This document shows positions 47,744 to 58,951 of a stretch of DNA of 64,000 nt, piece after piece. A program made the translations under genes and the position numbers. The DNA comes from Hirundichthys speculiger. Taxonomy: Eukaryota; Chordata; Actinopteri; Beloniformes; Exocoetidae. Position 1 is the stretch's first letter, and each line of letters begins with the position of its first letter. The stretch covers positions 536,001-600,000 of the forward strand of contig JAGFBZ010002341.1 in assembly GCA_018398805.1 (NCBI GenBank). Direction: 5' to 3'. The notes under the pieces are model-generated. The model was not told where the DNA came from. It did not search any database and saw only the letters and a program-made list of their open reading frames with translations.

Positions 47744-48208
47744 CTCCTAATATTGATTTTTTTTCAATTTTTTTCAAAAAACACTAATAATAAACAATAA
47801 ATAGGTTGTTTTGACTCAATTTGTCCTCTGAATGATTAATATCATCTGATGAACATATACAGCAACTTGATTTTTCATCTCTACTTTTAATTTTGATATT
47901 CAGAGGTTCTATATGTCTCTAAATCATGGTTATGCACGTGTCAGTGTATATTGATTAATGCATTATTATATATTTTATTGTATAAATATATTATATGTAT
48001 TTTCAGATGCATAGATTCATGATCGTGTTAAAATTGTCTATGCTTTAAAATATTGTTTTGACATGTCTGGAATCAATAAATGAAATGAAATATTAACTGG
48101 ATAGAATATCGCAATATGTCGTGATATTGCGATATCATGATATTGTATCGTGACCCAAGTATCATGATACATATCGTATTGCAAGGTCCTTTTCAATACT
48201 CACTCCTA
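47744..48208. mobile_element. hAT MITE, family A copy 3 (left end missing)
   Basis: Collinear with 40472-40876 from the 'ctcctaatattgatttttt' region to the right end, TTTCAATACTCACTCCTA. The left inverted repeat is lost, so no TSD can be read. It contains a 189-bp insertion (47901-48089). Confidence 0.85.
47901..48089 (+). mobile_element. 189-bp retro-insertion in the MITE, 5-bp TSD
   Basis: Missing from both other family A copies. It is bordered by ATATT at 47896-47900 and 48090-48094, and ends in AATCAATAAATGAAATGAAA, an A-rich short-repeat tail of the kind seen on CR1/L2-like LINEs and their SINEs. No coding content. Confidence 0.75.
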
Positions 48209-49611
48209 TTCACAATGTGAGTCACAGATTTCCATTTAGTTTTAATTTTCACATCAGGAATCTCGGAGCAGAAAAATCCACCCACTTTAAAACGACTGTG
48301 GGGTCTCTGCTCTACAGCGTCGCCGCGTGCACGTCAGTAAACGTTGTCAGCGTGGTGTCAGGTGCCGCCGTTCTCTCCCAGAGTGCACCTCATCGACGCG
48401 GCGCTGCCTATGACGAGGCACATATGAAAGGAACCGCTGCAGAGCCGGAGGTTTGAGCGGCTGCTTGGCTAAATTGACTGGAAGTGGGTCAGCACTCTGG
48501 TGTCCCTCTGCCTGATGACCGATCACAATAACAGAAGTATAAATTAATAACGATTCAGAGCCGCAATTCCTCTTTTTCTCCCTCAGCTCGCCGGGCGAGG
48601 CCACAGACTTCAGTGTGCAAGAGAAGTAATCTGCTTTAGATGATCTGAGATTTATCTGCGCCACAGTTTAATGTCAGTAGGTGACTTGCGTGAAGATGTA
48701 GCATAATTTTAAGAGGATGATTAAGTAACTCTAGCATTAAAAACTTTCATCTTAATGTCTGTTTAATGAAAAAAAAAGTGCTAATTTCTTACGAGCATGC
48801 GGGAACACTGGTAAATACGTTGCGATGTCCGTGTAGGTTCAGCGGTTCCAGGATGTAGCGTCTCCTGTTGCAAAGGATTTTCTCTGCAAGTTTGAACAAA
48901 AGTGTGTCACGTTGGAGATTAAATTCTGCGACACAGTAGGATCATGAATCACGGTTTATGGAAAACATGCCAAAGAATGCACGGATCCCGTGCATGTGTG
49001 ACCCAGACTCAAAGCCAGTGACAAGCTGGCAAGAGTAGACTTAATGAAAGTTGTTGCTGTGTGCGCTTTACTTTAAAGTCTGCTGTTGTGGGTTTTATAG
49101 TAAGCAGCTGGTCCAGGGTACGCTGAAGTGATTGCATTGAAAATTAATAACCGCCAGCTGGAAAAATATGTTTAAAGCGTATTGTTGTAATGTTTGTGCA
49201 ATATTTACTTTTGCTTTTTGTTTGTTCCCCCCTCCCACATTTAGACTGGCCCAGTAGGCAAATCAAAATCATGCGACTGCCTGGCGAGCCCGAATGAGGT
49301 GTTATGCTTCTACACTCTTCCTGGAAGTATTATTATTATTATTTTAAGCCCAGTAATGCAGCAGCCTCTGCATGTCGTGCCCTAGAACTGATGACTGAGG
49401 ACTGTATATTAATGGTACACTGTATATAGGTCTGATGTCCCAGTAGATTTAGTAATGGCTTTCACCATCGGATTCTGATGTAGAGTCCCGTTTCATCAGT
49501 GAGACGTTGCCTTTGAGTTTTGCCCCACTGGACCTACACTCTGATGTCGATTTTTGTCCACAGCCATTTTCCCATCATTACTGTGTTTTAAACATACTCC
49601 CATAAGTGAGA
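48209..49611. other. No gene seen
   Basis: About 1.4 kb. A moderately GC- and CpG-rich patch lies at 48290-48460, with open frames on both strands but no recognisable motif. The rest is AT-rich. Confidence 0.5.
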
Positions 49612-49960
49612 CTTACAGTCAGTGTTGGGCAAGTTCACTTTCTACAAAAACTAGTTAAGTTCATAGTTCATAGAAATTAAAATGAACTTGTTCAGTTCAC
49701 CATTTCAAAAAATGAACTAAATAGTTCATTTTTAGTTCATTTTTTTTAAATTACTTTTTAATGTTGCTGTGAGCAATTATATGTCAAAATGATTGCAGCT
49801 GCCCATATACTACCCCACCACAAATAGCAATTATTTTATCCATTTTATCTGTTGAAAACTATTGGTCCAATTCATAATCCTTAACCAACCAGGGTTCACA
49901 TTAGCATTGAAGGGACAGCCCATGTAAAACTGTAATTTCCCTTTCAGCTTCTCTCTAAAT

Positions 49961-50761
49961 CAGCCATTCCCAAACTTCAGAATACCAAGGCCCAGTTTGA
50001 AATGTGAAAAATTTTCGCAGCCCACAAAAGCTTTAATCACAACTGTGATCAACATACAGAACAAGGAACCATGATCCGATATTAATGTAAGGGGTCAACA
50101 AATACGGTGACACTTGTCATATTAAGTTAAGATGAAAGTAGAATAATACTTAAAGGTGGGGTAGGTGTTCTTTGAAAAAACGGTTCCAGTAATCCAACTC
50201 AAGTGAGATTTTGAAAATATAAACTCCCTCCCTCCTCCCAAAGGCTCCGCCTCCTCCTCTTTAGCTCACCCCTTTGAAACCACGCCTTCACACGATTCAT
50301 GACGGGGTGGGGGGGTGGGGGGGAGCGTTGGGGAGAGAGGGGTGAGTGGGAGTGCATTGATATTTGATGGACGTAGTAGGCAGCCAATAAATGTAAACAT
50401 GATCAGTACATTGATTGGTCAGAGTTTTTCTCTGATTATACCCTCTATTATACCCCAAAACGTTTAGTTTTGTTGCAAACATTTTATTTCAGTGGGTGCA
50501 ATGGAAATGTGAAAAGGTTTTCAGGCAATATAATAAAAAGTGCTGCAAAAAAGACCACCCACCCCACCTTTAACTGGTTTGTTTTATTACTTCTTAATGT
50601 TTTTTAATCATGTCATGAATATTTTACAGTAATTAAAAACATATTTAAAAAAGATCGAGGATTTAAAACACATTTCTTTAATTTTAATGACCTCTCACGG
50701 CCCACCTGCAGTCCCACAACGGCCCAGCAGGGGGCCACAGCCCACACTTTGAGAATCACTG
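49961..50761. mobile_element. hAT MITE, middle layer of the nest
   Basis: Begins CAGCCATTCCCAAACTTCAG and ends ACACTTTGAGAATCACTG, imperfect inverted repeats of the CAGTGRTTCYCAAA type. Flanking 8-mers CTCTAAAT and CTCTACAG agree at 6 of 8 positions, so the TSD is weakly supported. The interior words 'ggcccagtt', 'cagcccac' and 'acggcccagcagg' recur near both ends. Confidence 0.7.
50154..50569. mobile_element. TTAA-flanked MITE (Kolobok/piggyBac-like), inner layer
   Basis: A 416-bp element starting AGGTGGGGTAGGTGTTCTTT and ending CCACCCACCCCACCT, flanked by TTAA on both sides (50150-50153 and 50570-50573). A TTAA target with AGG ends suits Kolobok or piggyBac-type MITEs. Interior frames are chance frames. 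Confidence 0.75.
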
Positions 50762-51255
50762 CTCTACAGTATATTAAAAATATGAGGAAAAACTTGCTGC
50801 CAAATAGTCTTTATTATAAGACAAAAACAGGTCCTTAAGGTGCAAATGTTTTTTCCCCCATTTCAATATTTCAATCCCCCCGGGAGTCGGGTTGCTCCTC
50901 CAGCTCTGGGCGACTGCAGCTTTCATCTTCCCTCATGCTAATTTTAAACATTTGATGACGTAATTGTTAGCGTGACAGAAGCGACAGCCCATGTTGCCAT
51001 GTTTGATGACTTTCCTCAGATACATATTAGGCTCGTTTGTGGTGTATTTTAAATGGGGTTCGCTGAAAACCTGGCACGGTTTTGAACGTGCGTAAACTTT
51101 GAAAGAGCGACGTTCACAACTACCCAAATGAACTCATTCACGCCCCACGCTCGTGAAAGGGAAAGTGAGCGCGCTCAGTTCACGTTTGCAGAAAATACGA
51201 ACTCTTTCGTGAATTTCTTTGAATGAACGCGTTCAGGTACAACACTGGTTACAGT

Positions 51256-52747
51256 GGATGCAGCAGGAGGCTCTTGGAGCTCCTGCTCTTCTCTGCGAGC
51301 AACGACTCCCAGTCACACCATCTTCAGCATGCTCCAGCCGCGTGACTTGTATCTTTTTAATTGCAATTTTGCATCAAGATTCGGGGGAGTCACTGGGAAC
51401 CTTTAAAAAGTGACATCAGCAGTAAGTCTGGATTTTACACTGATTAGAAACTATGCAGCTGGTTTGTGATTAAAGTCGGCCCTGATCTACATGAAAACAT
51501 GGATCAAAAGTGGTCTGTTGTGTCAGCAAGCTCTGAAGTCCATTTTACTCAACAAGCATAACAAGCCACACAGGATTCATTGAAATAGTTACAATCAGAA
51601 TTGTTCCTTCACATTTACTCTCCGTTTCTAACTGCTTTCTCCGTTCGTTGATTTTAAATCTCTATCCCTTTGTCCTCCACCACTGCGTGGACTTTTTTTT
51701 TGTTTTTTGTTCTTTTCAAGGGTGAAAAACAATAACCGTGATGCTGTTAATGTTCATCACAGCTCGCTTGTTTACTATCCTTGCTTGGGGGGCCAGTACA
51801 GTCGCAGGAGTTTGTCTGTATTTGCACCTCACCGTGTCCGAGCCCATTTGATAAACCGGCGAATTTATTTGGCCAACGGTATTCCTGGATTGTGCCGGCA
51901 GACTAAAACATTAGGGCCAGCGCTGTGGAGAGATGAATTTATTCAACATTCATCGATCAAGCAGCCTAACCAAGAGGATGCAGGGTTTCCCACCGACGGG
52001 AGACACTGACCTGGAAATAAACACAGCAGCGCTGCTCCCCGCAGGGCCGCATGTTTGAAGCCACCAGGGAAAAAAACTGTCTTATTCACTGAATATTATT
52101 GACACAACTTTATTTTATTTGCCTTTCCCTAAAAATAGTTTTCAGGGTCAAAAGCTTTTGTGACAGAGTTACGTTGCTACTCGTGTTTGTGGCAGTTTAA
52201 TCTCGTGCTACTTATTGCGCCGGGAGAGAGGCTAAACTGAGGAAGCAACTGCAGACAGTGGTGAGGGTCCAATTTTCGAGGGTCCCTCTTGGGTAAATAA
52301 TTTCATCTGCAAAATGCAAGGACAAATTAGTTTGGTTGTAATGGGGAGACGGGAGTGAGAGAATCATAATAAATAAGTTAACATTGACGTCTGAAAGGAA
52401 AAAGATTCTTTAAAAAAACAGGGAGCAGTAATGACTGAGCACATGGAGCAGACTTTAGGGAGGACAGTTGTCTTTATGGCCTTTGAACTTTCAATTTAAT
52501 ATTGAACTTGGCCTTTCCTGTTGCACCATGTTGAGCCTGCAAAGACATCAAGACTAATTTTTTTATTATTTTTCTAATTTTTTTTTTTTTTTTTAGCTGT
52601 GCAGTAGGTCAGCCGCCATCCTAGGGTGTTCTTTCCGAAGTTATTTTCTTTTCTGATTTCCTTTAGAGATGTGACTGATCCAGTATCAGTATGAGGGAGG
52701 GCAATAATAATAATGTAATTTTCTGATCAGATATTGGAGTAACAACA
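51256..52747. other. No gene seen; possible conserved-looking blocks and a solo hAT end
   Basis: About 1.5 kb. Balanced-composition blocks at 51760-51990 and 52200-52400 stand out from the AT-rich background and carry no repeat signature. They could be regulatory. A poly-T tract lies near 52565-52595. At 52664 the sequence TAGAGATGTGACTGATCCAG looks like a truncated hAT end without a partner. Confidence 0.4.
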
Positions 52748-53072
52748 CCATCCATCCATCAATCCATCATCTTCTGCTTAATCCATAATCGGATCACGGG
52801 GGCAGCCGAACCACCTCAACTTGCTCTTTCAGCCACTTGTATCTGCGATCTCGTTCTTTCGGTCTCTACTCACAGTTCATGACCAGAGGTGAGGGTTGGA
52901 GCAAAGATCGACCGGTAAATGGAGGGTCTTGCCTCTTGCCTTTTGGCTCAGCTCTCTCATCACCACAACAGACCGGTACAGAGTCCAAACCACAGCAGAC
53001 GCTGCACCGATCTGTCTGTCGATCTCCTGCTCCCTTTTTCCATCACTCGTGAACAAGACCCAGAGATACTTA

Positions 53073-53620
53073 GGGCCAATTCCAATTCCTTCCTTAACCC
53101 TCAATCTCAACCCTCGCCCTTAACCCTCAGTCTTTGGCCCTCAATCTCGGCCCTCCAAAGTAAGTGTCAGGGCTGTCTTGTGACTTAGAAATGGGACACC
53201 GCTTGAGTGCAGTTACATCTTCAGACTGTGGGGGGCGGCCTTACGGCAAAGCTACATCCAGTCTGTCAGGAAAACGTCGAAGAAGAATAACATAATATAA
53301 ATATATATTACTAAGATAATAAGAGTTTCGTAACATTTATATCTTAATTAACTACGAAAATACTTACATTTGAAGCTCGTATTTTTCGGCGCCATCCTTT
53401 TTCGAAGACGGTTTTGGCGAAAATACACAATGCCTTCTGGGTAGCCCTTACTTGCAAGGGTGGTGCCGGAGAATCTCAATATTGAGGTCGATACAGCCCT
53501 CAAACTTGTCCCTTAACTTGACGTTCTAAGAATTGGGACAGAACTTGCACTTCACAGGAGCGCACATTTTTGAGATTGAAGGTTAAGACTGAGGGTTGAG
53601 GGAGGAATTGGAATTCACCC
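53073..53620. mobile_element. PIF/Harbinger-like MITE, copy 2 (complete, TTA TSD)
   Basis: A 548-bp element with ends GGGCCAATTCCAATTCCTTC and GAGGAATTGGAATTCACCC, flanked by TTA (53070-53072 and 53621-53623). Removing the element and one TTA restores the expected LINE sequence 'gagatacttaaactc'. The 3-bp TWA target and GG/CC ends fit PIF/Harbinger. Repeated 'aaccctca' words near the left end could bind transposase. Copy 1 is at 27475-28084. Confidence 0.88.
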
Positions 53621-54494
53621 TTAAACTCAAAGGACAAAGGGCAACCCTGATGAAGTCCAACTCTCACTGGAACCAAATCCATCTTACAACTGGAACCCTC
53701 TGGTGCTCTTTCTTGAAATGGGACACCACCACCCCAGTCTGTCAATCCAGAGGTACTGCCCCCGATTTCCACACAATTTTGCAGAGACACGTCAACCAAG
53801 ACAGTCGAACAACATCCAGAGCCTTAAGGAACACAGGGTGGATCTCGTCGACCCCCGGAGCCTTGCCACCATGCAGCTTCCTAACTACCTCGGCGACCTC
53901 AGCTCCAGTAATGGACGAATCCACTTCAAAGTCCACAGGCTCAGCATCCTCTACAGAAGATGTGTTGATGGGATTGAGAAGATCCTCAAAGTATTCTTTC
54001 CACCGCCCGCAGCACCCCACCCCCACTATACACAGTGTTGGTGAAACATTGCTTTCCCCGCCTGATGGTTTGCCAGAATCTATGTGGAGCCAATCGAAAG
54101 TCTTTTTCCATGGCCTCACCGAACTCCTCCCACACATGAGTTTTCGCCTCAGAGACCACCAAGGCTGCAGCTCATTTCGCCTGTCGATACCTGCCTGCTG
54201 CTTCCAGGGTCCCACAAGCTAACCAAGCCCAGTGGGACTCCTTCAGCCTGACGGTCTCTCTTACCTGAGATGTCCACCACCGGGTTTGAGGATTGCTGCC
54301 ATGCCAGGCACCATTGACCTTACGGCAACAGCTCAGGTCAGCTGCTTCGGCAATGGAGTAGCAGATCATGGCCCATTCAAACTCAATGTCCCCGACCTCC
54401 CTTGGGATGCAGTTGAAGCTCGGAGGTGTGAGTTGAAGATCCGTCTGACAGGTTACTCCACCAGCCATTCCCAGCAAACCCTCACTACACATTT

Positions 54495-54516
54495 GGGTTA
54501 GGGTTAGGGTTAGGGT
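54495..54516 (+). repeat. Interstitial telomeric repeat (GGGTTA)3.5
   Basis: Three full GGGTTA units plus GGGT, set between LINE sequences 'ctacacattt' and 'accaggtctg'. The vertebrate telomere unit is TTAGGG. It is short and embedded in a retrotransposon reading region, so it is not a chromosome end. Confidence 0.92.
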
Positions 54517-54660
54517 ACCAGGTCTGACCGGCATTCTCCCCCGCCATCTGATCCAACTCACCACCAGGTAGTGATCAGTTGACAGCTCAGCTCTTCTCTT
54601 CACCTGAGTGTCCAAAACATACGACTGCAAATCCGATGATATAACTATAATCATCGGATG

Positions 54661-56517
54661 ATTCGGGGACTGTAACCCCTTTTTTCTGTGTGCATCTTTT
54701 ATTTTTTTTATTTAAAAGCTCATCCAGTGCTTTTCTCATTTTGAGCAGAAGACGACTTATTTATTGAGCAGATTCGGTAGCAAGATAATACAAAAGCTAC
54801 ATGTGTGTTCATGAAGCTCTGAGTGGCAAAATGAGAGCTCATAAATTGCTGTAGAAGATCAGGATCTCTTTTTATTATAATGTTAAAATCCAGGTCTGGC
54901 CTTGCTGAAGGCTGCGTTCTACTTTTGCTTGAATAACCTTTCCTCAGATTTTCCTGGTGGAGTTAAAGGCAGCCCCGTTAAAAGTTGTGGAGGTGCTGCA
55001 TTGACCTCTGGGTGAAGGCTGTTTTGCTGCTTTGGCTGAAAAGCTGAATAACCTGATTTTTCAGCAGATCCTAATGGGCTAAAACCACTTGGTTTGCTTC
55101 ACTGTAAACACCTCAGCACTCATTAATGGTAGAACTGATGAAAGACACTAACAAATACCCCAGAAAAAACAAACAAACCATATATTCCTTGACGGTGTTA
55201 CAGCCTTTTTCTCTTTTTTCGTTTAAGCTCCATTGCTCCTCTTGATAAAAGGAAATATTCCACTGCAGTGACAGGAAGTGACAGTCAGAAAAGCTGCCCA
55301 GCACCTATTTGCTCGGCCCAAGAAACCAGGAGACGCCTGGGTTGCTTTTTTTTCTTTTTTTTTTCCTTTATTGACTTTTCTTTCAGGAGCCCTGAGAAGC
55401 TCCAGTCCGACAGCTCGGTTTGGCAGGGTGAACACAGCGCCAGTCGCAGATAAGTGATGTCTGCACACCCTCTGCCTTCCTGTACTCTTTATCACTCATT
55501 CACACCCAGCTCTTTCTTGGTTTCTTTTTCTAATCTGTTGGACTACATGAGTGTGTGCTTCCCTTTCTCAGCTGATGTCGGTCCTGCTGTCTGATTAGTC
55601 CGGGTGGGTCGAGATTGATGAAAAGGTCAGAGTTCATTGACTTCATTGACTTCAGAGCTCATGGATTTTGTTTCTCTCTCTCTGCTGAATAATTGATTGG
55701 AATCCCGATGCGTATGATTAATGGCTGTATTTAGCATGCATGTGACACCTGAAATAAGCAGTCTATTAGTGTGAACCCTCAGCCCTATTAGTTACTGGTT
55801 ACTTCGCTTAATTCACTGATATTTACAAAAGTGTTTGAGCTGTCACTTTAGGAATCTTGTGACTACAAATGTTAAGATAGATAAAATAGCAGCTGGTTGT
55901 GTAATATAACAGCTGTTCTGATGATGATGCTTAGCTTCATTTAAAATGTTATTAATTTAAAAATCAGAATTGACAAAAAGGCAGCCATCCATCTTTGCGT
56001 TGGAACCCAAATGATAATTTTTGGATTACGTGCAACTGTCTTTGTGAATTTTTCTTTTAACACAAATTACTTTATTTCTGTTCCTTTCTCTCGCTGTCGT
56101 TTGACAAGTGTGACAAGAGCTCTTGGTGTTAACATCGTTGATGAGTTCATGATTCATTTACGCGTCCCTTTTTCCAGCCTTACTGAAATAACACACATCT
56201 ACAGGTGTTGACACTCCAATTTGCATGTGACATGCATGTGCATGTGTTTTTTTTTTTTTGTGAATTCCTAATATGTGTGATGCTGTAATAGGCTCAGTTT
56301 AATCCATTAAGACCTAATACAACATGTGCGCCGGCGAGACAAGCGACGAGGTTCTTTTCAATCCCAACCAAGTAACAAATGTGCCCTAAACCTGCCAAAA
56401 ACAAACCGGTAAATAAAATGAAAAACACATTTTCAGAAAGTTCAACGGCTAAAGTCTAACTGTTACACATCGCTGGTTTCAAACCCTGGCTGATCCTACT
56501 GATGGAGACCTTTTTAG
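54661..56517. other. No gene seen
   Basis: About 1.9 kb, AT-rich. Around 55600-55800 there is a low-repeat block with several ATTA-core words that could be regulatory. No coding region is supported. Confidence 0.45.
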
Positions 56518-56667
56518 TACGGCTGTCAAAGGTGACGCGTTATGAACGCGTTGATGTAAATTCTTAACACACACGTTTCTGTAAATATGACCGTCGGCCA
56601 ATAAGTGTATTTACAGTCAACGTGTGGGACAGACATGGTGACAGAAAAGGGTCTTATGAACGGCAAG

Positions 56668-56790
56668 TTTAGCCTTAAGGTGCTGCCAGATGGGTCTGTT
56701 ACCAAGAAAAAGGTTGTTTGTATTTCCTGTCGCTGTGAATTGAGTTACCACCGCAGGGCGGTAAAGTTAGTTTCACATCTGACATTTGCT
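56668..56790 (+). pseudogene. hAT BED zinc finger fragment
   Basis: Reads FSLKVLPDGSVTKKKVVCIS, then C-R-C-E-L-S-Y-H-R-R. This is a BED finger with C-x2-C in the 'KKKVVC..C..ELSYHRST' style of a widespread hAT family. The following histidine helix is degraded: one H in 'VSHL' remains but the second is lost. A further open piece at 56790-57032 may be decayed linker or transposase sequence but has no clear motif. It is non-functional. Confidence 0.75.
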
Positions 56791-57131
56791 TGTTATCTTT
56801 CTCTTTAAACTTTAATAGCGTCATGAAAACGGCACCGATTACATCCAGGTTGGTATTATCTTGTAGATATAACTATGCCAGACATTTCACAAGCATCATC
56901 AACCCTCCAAGCTCAATGAGTGTGGCTAAAACTCTAAGGAACAGCACTGGATGTCCTTCTGAGTACCTCGCTGCTGCCGTAGAGTTTAGGGACCGTCAGC
57001 AAATTACTGCGGTCAAGCAGCAGCCCGGATAAAATATACAAAGAGGCTGATGAATTAAGCCCCCAAAAAGTACGGCAGCATTGGTGGACTTCAGGTTTTC
57101 AAACTAAAGGCTTAAGAAAAAAAAAAAAAAT

Positions 57132-57193
57132 CAAGCAGATCCCCGTGACCCTGTATAGGACAAAATTGGTATAGATGGTGAATGGATGGATGG
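57132..57193 (+). mobile_element. Short RTE-like LINE 3' tail
   Basis: Contains CCGTGACCCTGTATAGGACA and ends in GGTGAATGGATGGATGG, the usual 3' end of fish RTE/Rex-like LINEs. It is the same tail type seen in complement at 209 and 52748. It lies inside the hAT at 56518-57304. Confidence 0.75.
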
Positions 57194-57304
57194 AGAACCA
57201 GAACATTAAACAAAATGCGATTAATGTGAAAATTTATCACGAGTTCACAATAAAAAATCTTTCGATTAATCGCGATTTAAAAATGTAATCGACTGACAGC
57301 CCTA

Positions 57305-58951
57305 GTTCTTAATCAGCTTATATTGAATACATTTAAAGACCGTGTTCAATCAGGGGAGAGAGTGACAGTTAAAGTTATTGAGCTTTTGACGGGGAGGGGC
57401 AGATGATACAGACTTTCAAGACGTTTTTTGACATCATACTTTGTATGTTTCAGTATATACACGCAGCAAATGAATGGGGAAACGTGCCGCAGTTGTAAAA
57501 AGACGAGAATGCAGCACTCCACCGGAAACCAGCGCCAGTGACCAGATGCTGCGTGAAGCAAATACGATCTGGATCAACACTTAGTCTAACAGCAAACAGG
57601 AACTGCTCATTAGCTGCTCTGTGTTGTCTTTAATCTCCTAATTTTTGCGGGTGTGTTTCAGCTGGACGAGTTTACACACAGCGCTGTTTTTCAGTGCCGT
57701 CGCTGCTAATGAGTGACTGAAAGGCAGTGGCCACACATCTCAAGCACCTCCACTATTACCACAGCCTTTCATTTGGCTTTCCTGCAATAAGTCCTCAGCG
57801 CCAAAGGAGAGGGCAACATAAATTTTGAATCAACCTGTATGAAGTTTCAAGCAGTGCGCGGACACACACACACACACACATAGAGAAACGAGCTTCCTCC
57901 GGGGACTGAATAAAATTAATAATTCACATACATTTCTGGTTCATCTCGCGTGTTCTCCTTTATGACATCTCCTAAGAAACCAAGCCTATGGGAATGAGAT
58001 CTGTGGATGATGGACCGACTCTGGCAGGGATTATTGTAGCTCGGAGAACCCCAACATCACTTCTGGGGAGGGTGAACGGAGCACTGGGGGAGGCATTAAG
58101 AGAAAACAGAAGGCACAAATACTAATGAAGGGGGTCTCGGTAGACACCAGTGGCAGCAGAGGCGGTTATTTCTTTCTTTGCAAATTCCACCCTTCAGTCT
58201 GCAGAAAACTTTCCACTGCCTCACAGCTCATATCTGCCGAGCAACAGTGCCCGACTTCCACCCGCCTACTGCTGCGAGGCTTCCTTAGATAGGCCTTGTT
58301 TATTGCCTCCACAAATGCACACGCTGCCCATGAAAAAACATGAGCTGTGTCCTTTTACCCTCATTAATAATGGGACTTTTTCTTGAACGTTGCCTTCCCT
58401 GCTTCGTCCTGGCTCTCTCACAGAGATAACAATTGCAGGGCTTATCTTAAGAGCCCAATAATATCAGCAGCATAGTAGTAAATCCAGCTGATGGCTTATT
58501 AAAGTTTTACATTCACACTTGATGAAAGTGTTTTTCTTCAGCTGAGATCAGAAACCCAGCATCAGTTTATAGGTAAACTCATCCTAAAAAAAACCCCCCG
58601 CTCCTCTCTTTTCCTTTTGCTTTTATAGGCCGCTTGTAAGTCTGTGTCCTCTTTGTTCACTTTCAAACTGCACTTATGTTGAGTGATAACCCCCCGTTTC
58701 TTTTTGAACGAGGCAACAAATTTGTCGGTGCAAAGCCTTTTCATTCTCCACTAATACGCAAAATACGATGTTTGTTTTTGCCACGTGAAGGAGGAACCAG
58801 TAGAAGCTGACGTAGTTGCATGATTGTCTGAATTTAATTGCGTGCGACGCCATTAAAACATGGGGTTTCCAGCACTGTGAGGCGTCGACCCAGGGAGGTT
58901 CAACATCGGGTTTGCATGAGTGCAAAGGCTTTAGCGGTGATGACTCGCGTA
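57305..58951. other. No gene seen; CA microsatellite
   Basis: About 1.6 kb. An (AC)n microsatellite lies at 57862-57880. Blocks at 57590-57850 and 58150-58400 have balanced composition and no repeat signature. No coding region is supported. Confidence 0.45.

Larger units (their letters stand above)
49620..51247. mobile_element. hAT element (CAGTGTTGGGCAAG ends), outer layer of a nest
   Basis: Ends CAGTGTTGGGCAAGTTCACT and GTTCAGGTACAACACTG, flanked by 8-bp sequences CTTACAGT (49612-49619) and GTTACAGT (51248-51255), 7 of 8 identical. Subterminal regions are full of 'agttcat/atgaac' words near both ends, likely transposase-binding repeats. No transposase is recognised. Elements 49961-50761 and 50154-50569 are nested inside. 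Confidence 0.85.
52748..54660 (-). mobile_element. RTE/Rex-like LINE, RT region, carrying a MITE and telomeric repeats
   Basis: Same element type as 209-1828. The minus-strand order includes a block near 54172-54650, then RWKEYFEDLLNP and EVAEVVRKLHGGKAPGVDEI (about 53780-53990). These are RT N-terminal blocks with the K-A-P-G-x-D motif. After the nested MITE (53073-53620), VLFTSDGKREQEIDRQIGAA and SLYRSVVVMRELSQKA follow (52940-53072). The 3' end near 52748 is a tandem ATGGATGG-type tail in complement. The RT active-site segment between these parts is missing or unrecognisable. A GGGTTA array (54495-54516) interrupts the frame. Confidence 0.85.
56518..57304 (+). mobile_element. Internally deleted hAT element with BED finger (degenerate TSD)
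   Basis: Ends TACGGCTGTCAAAGGTGACG and AATCGACTGACAGCCCTA, imperfect inverted repeats of the TAGGGCTGTCA type. Flanking 8-mers (CTTTTTAG and GTTCTTAA) agree at only 5 of 8 positions, so the insertion is old or the ends have drifted. It contains a BED finger fragment (56668-56790) and a nested LINE tail (57132-57193). Confidence 0.78.

Noticed and set aside
51707..52009. A 100-codon plus-strand frame over a balanced-composition block
   Set aside because: No recognisable domain or splice signals. The composition is better explained by possible regulatory sequence, kept only as a finding.
53596..54222. A 208-codon plus-strand open frame
   Set aside because: It is the antisense shadow of the minus-strand LINE reverse transcriptase region.
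54495..54516. A chromosome end or telomere
   Set aside because: Only 3.5 units, with LINE sequence on both sides.
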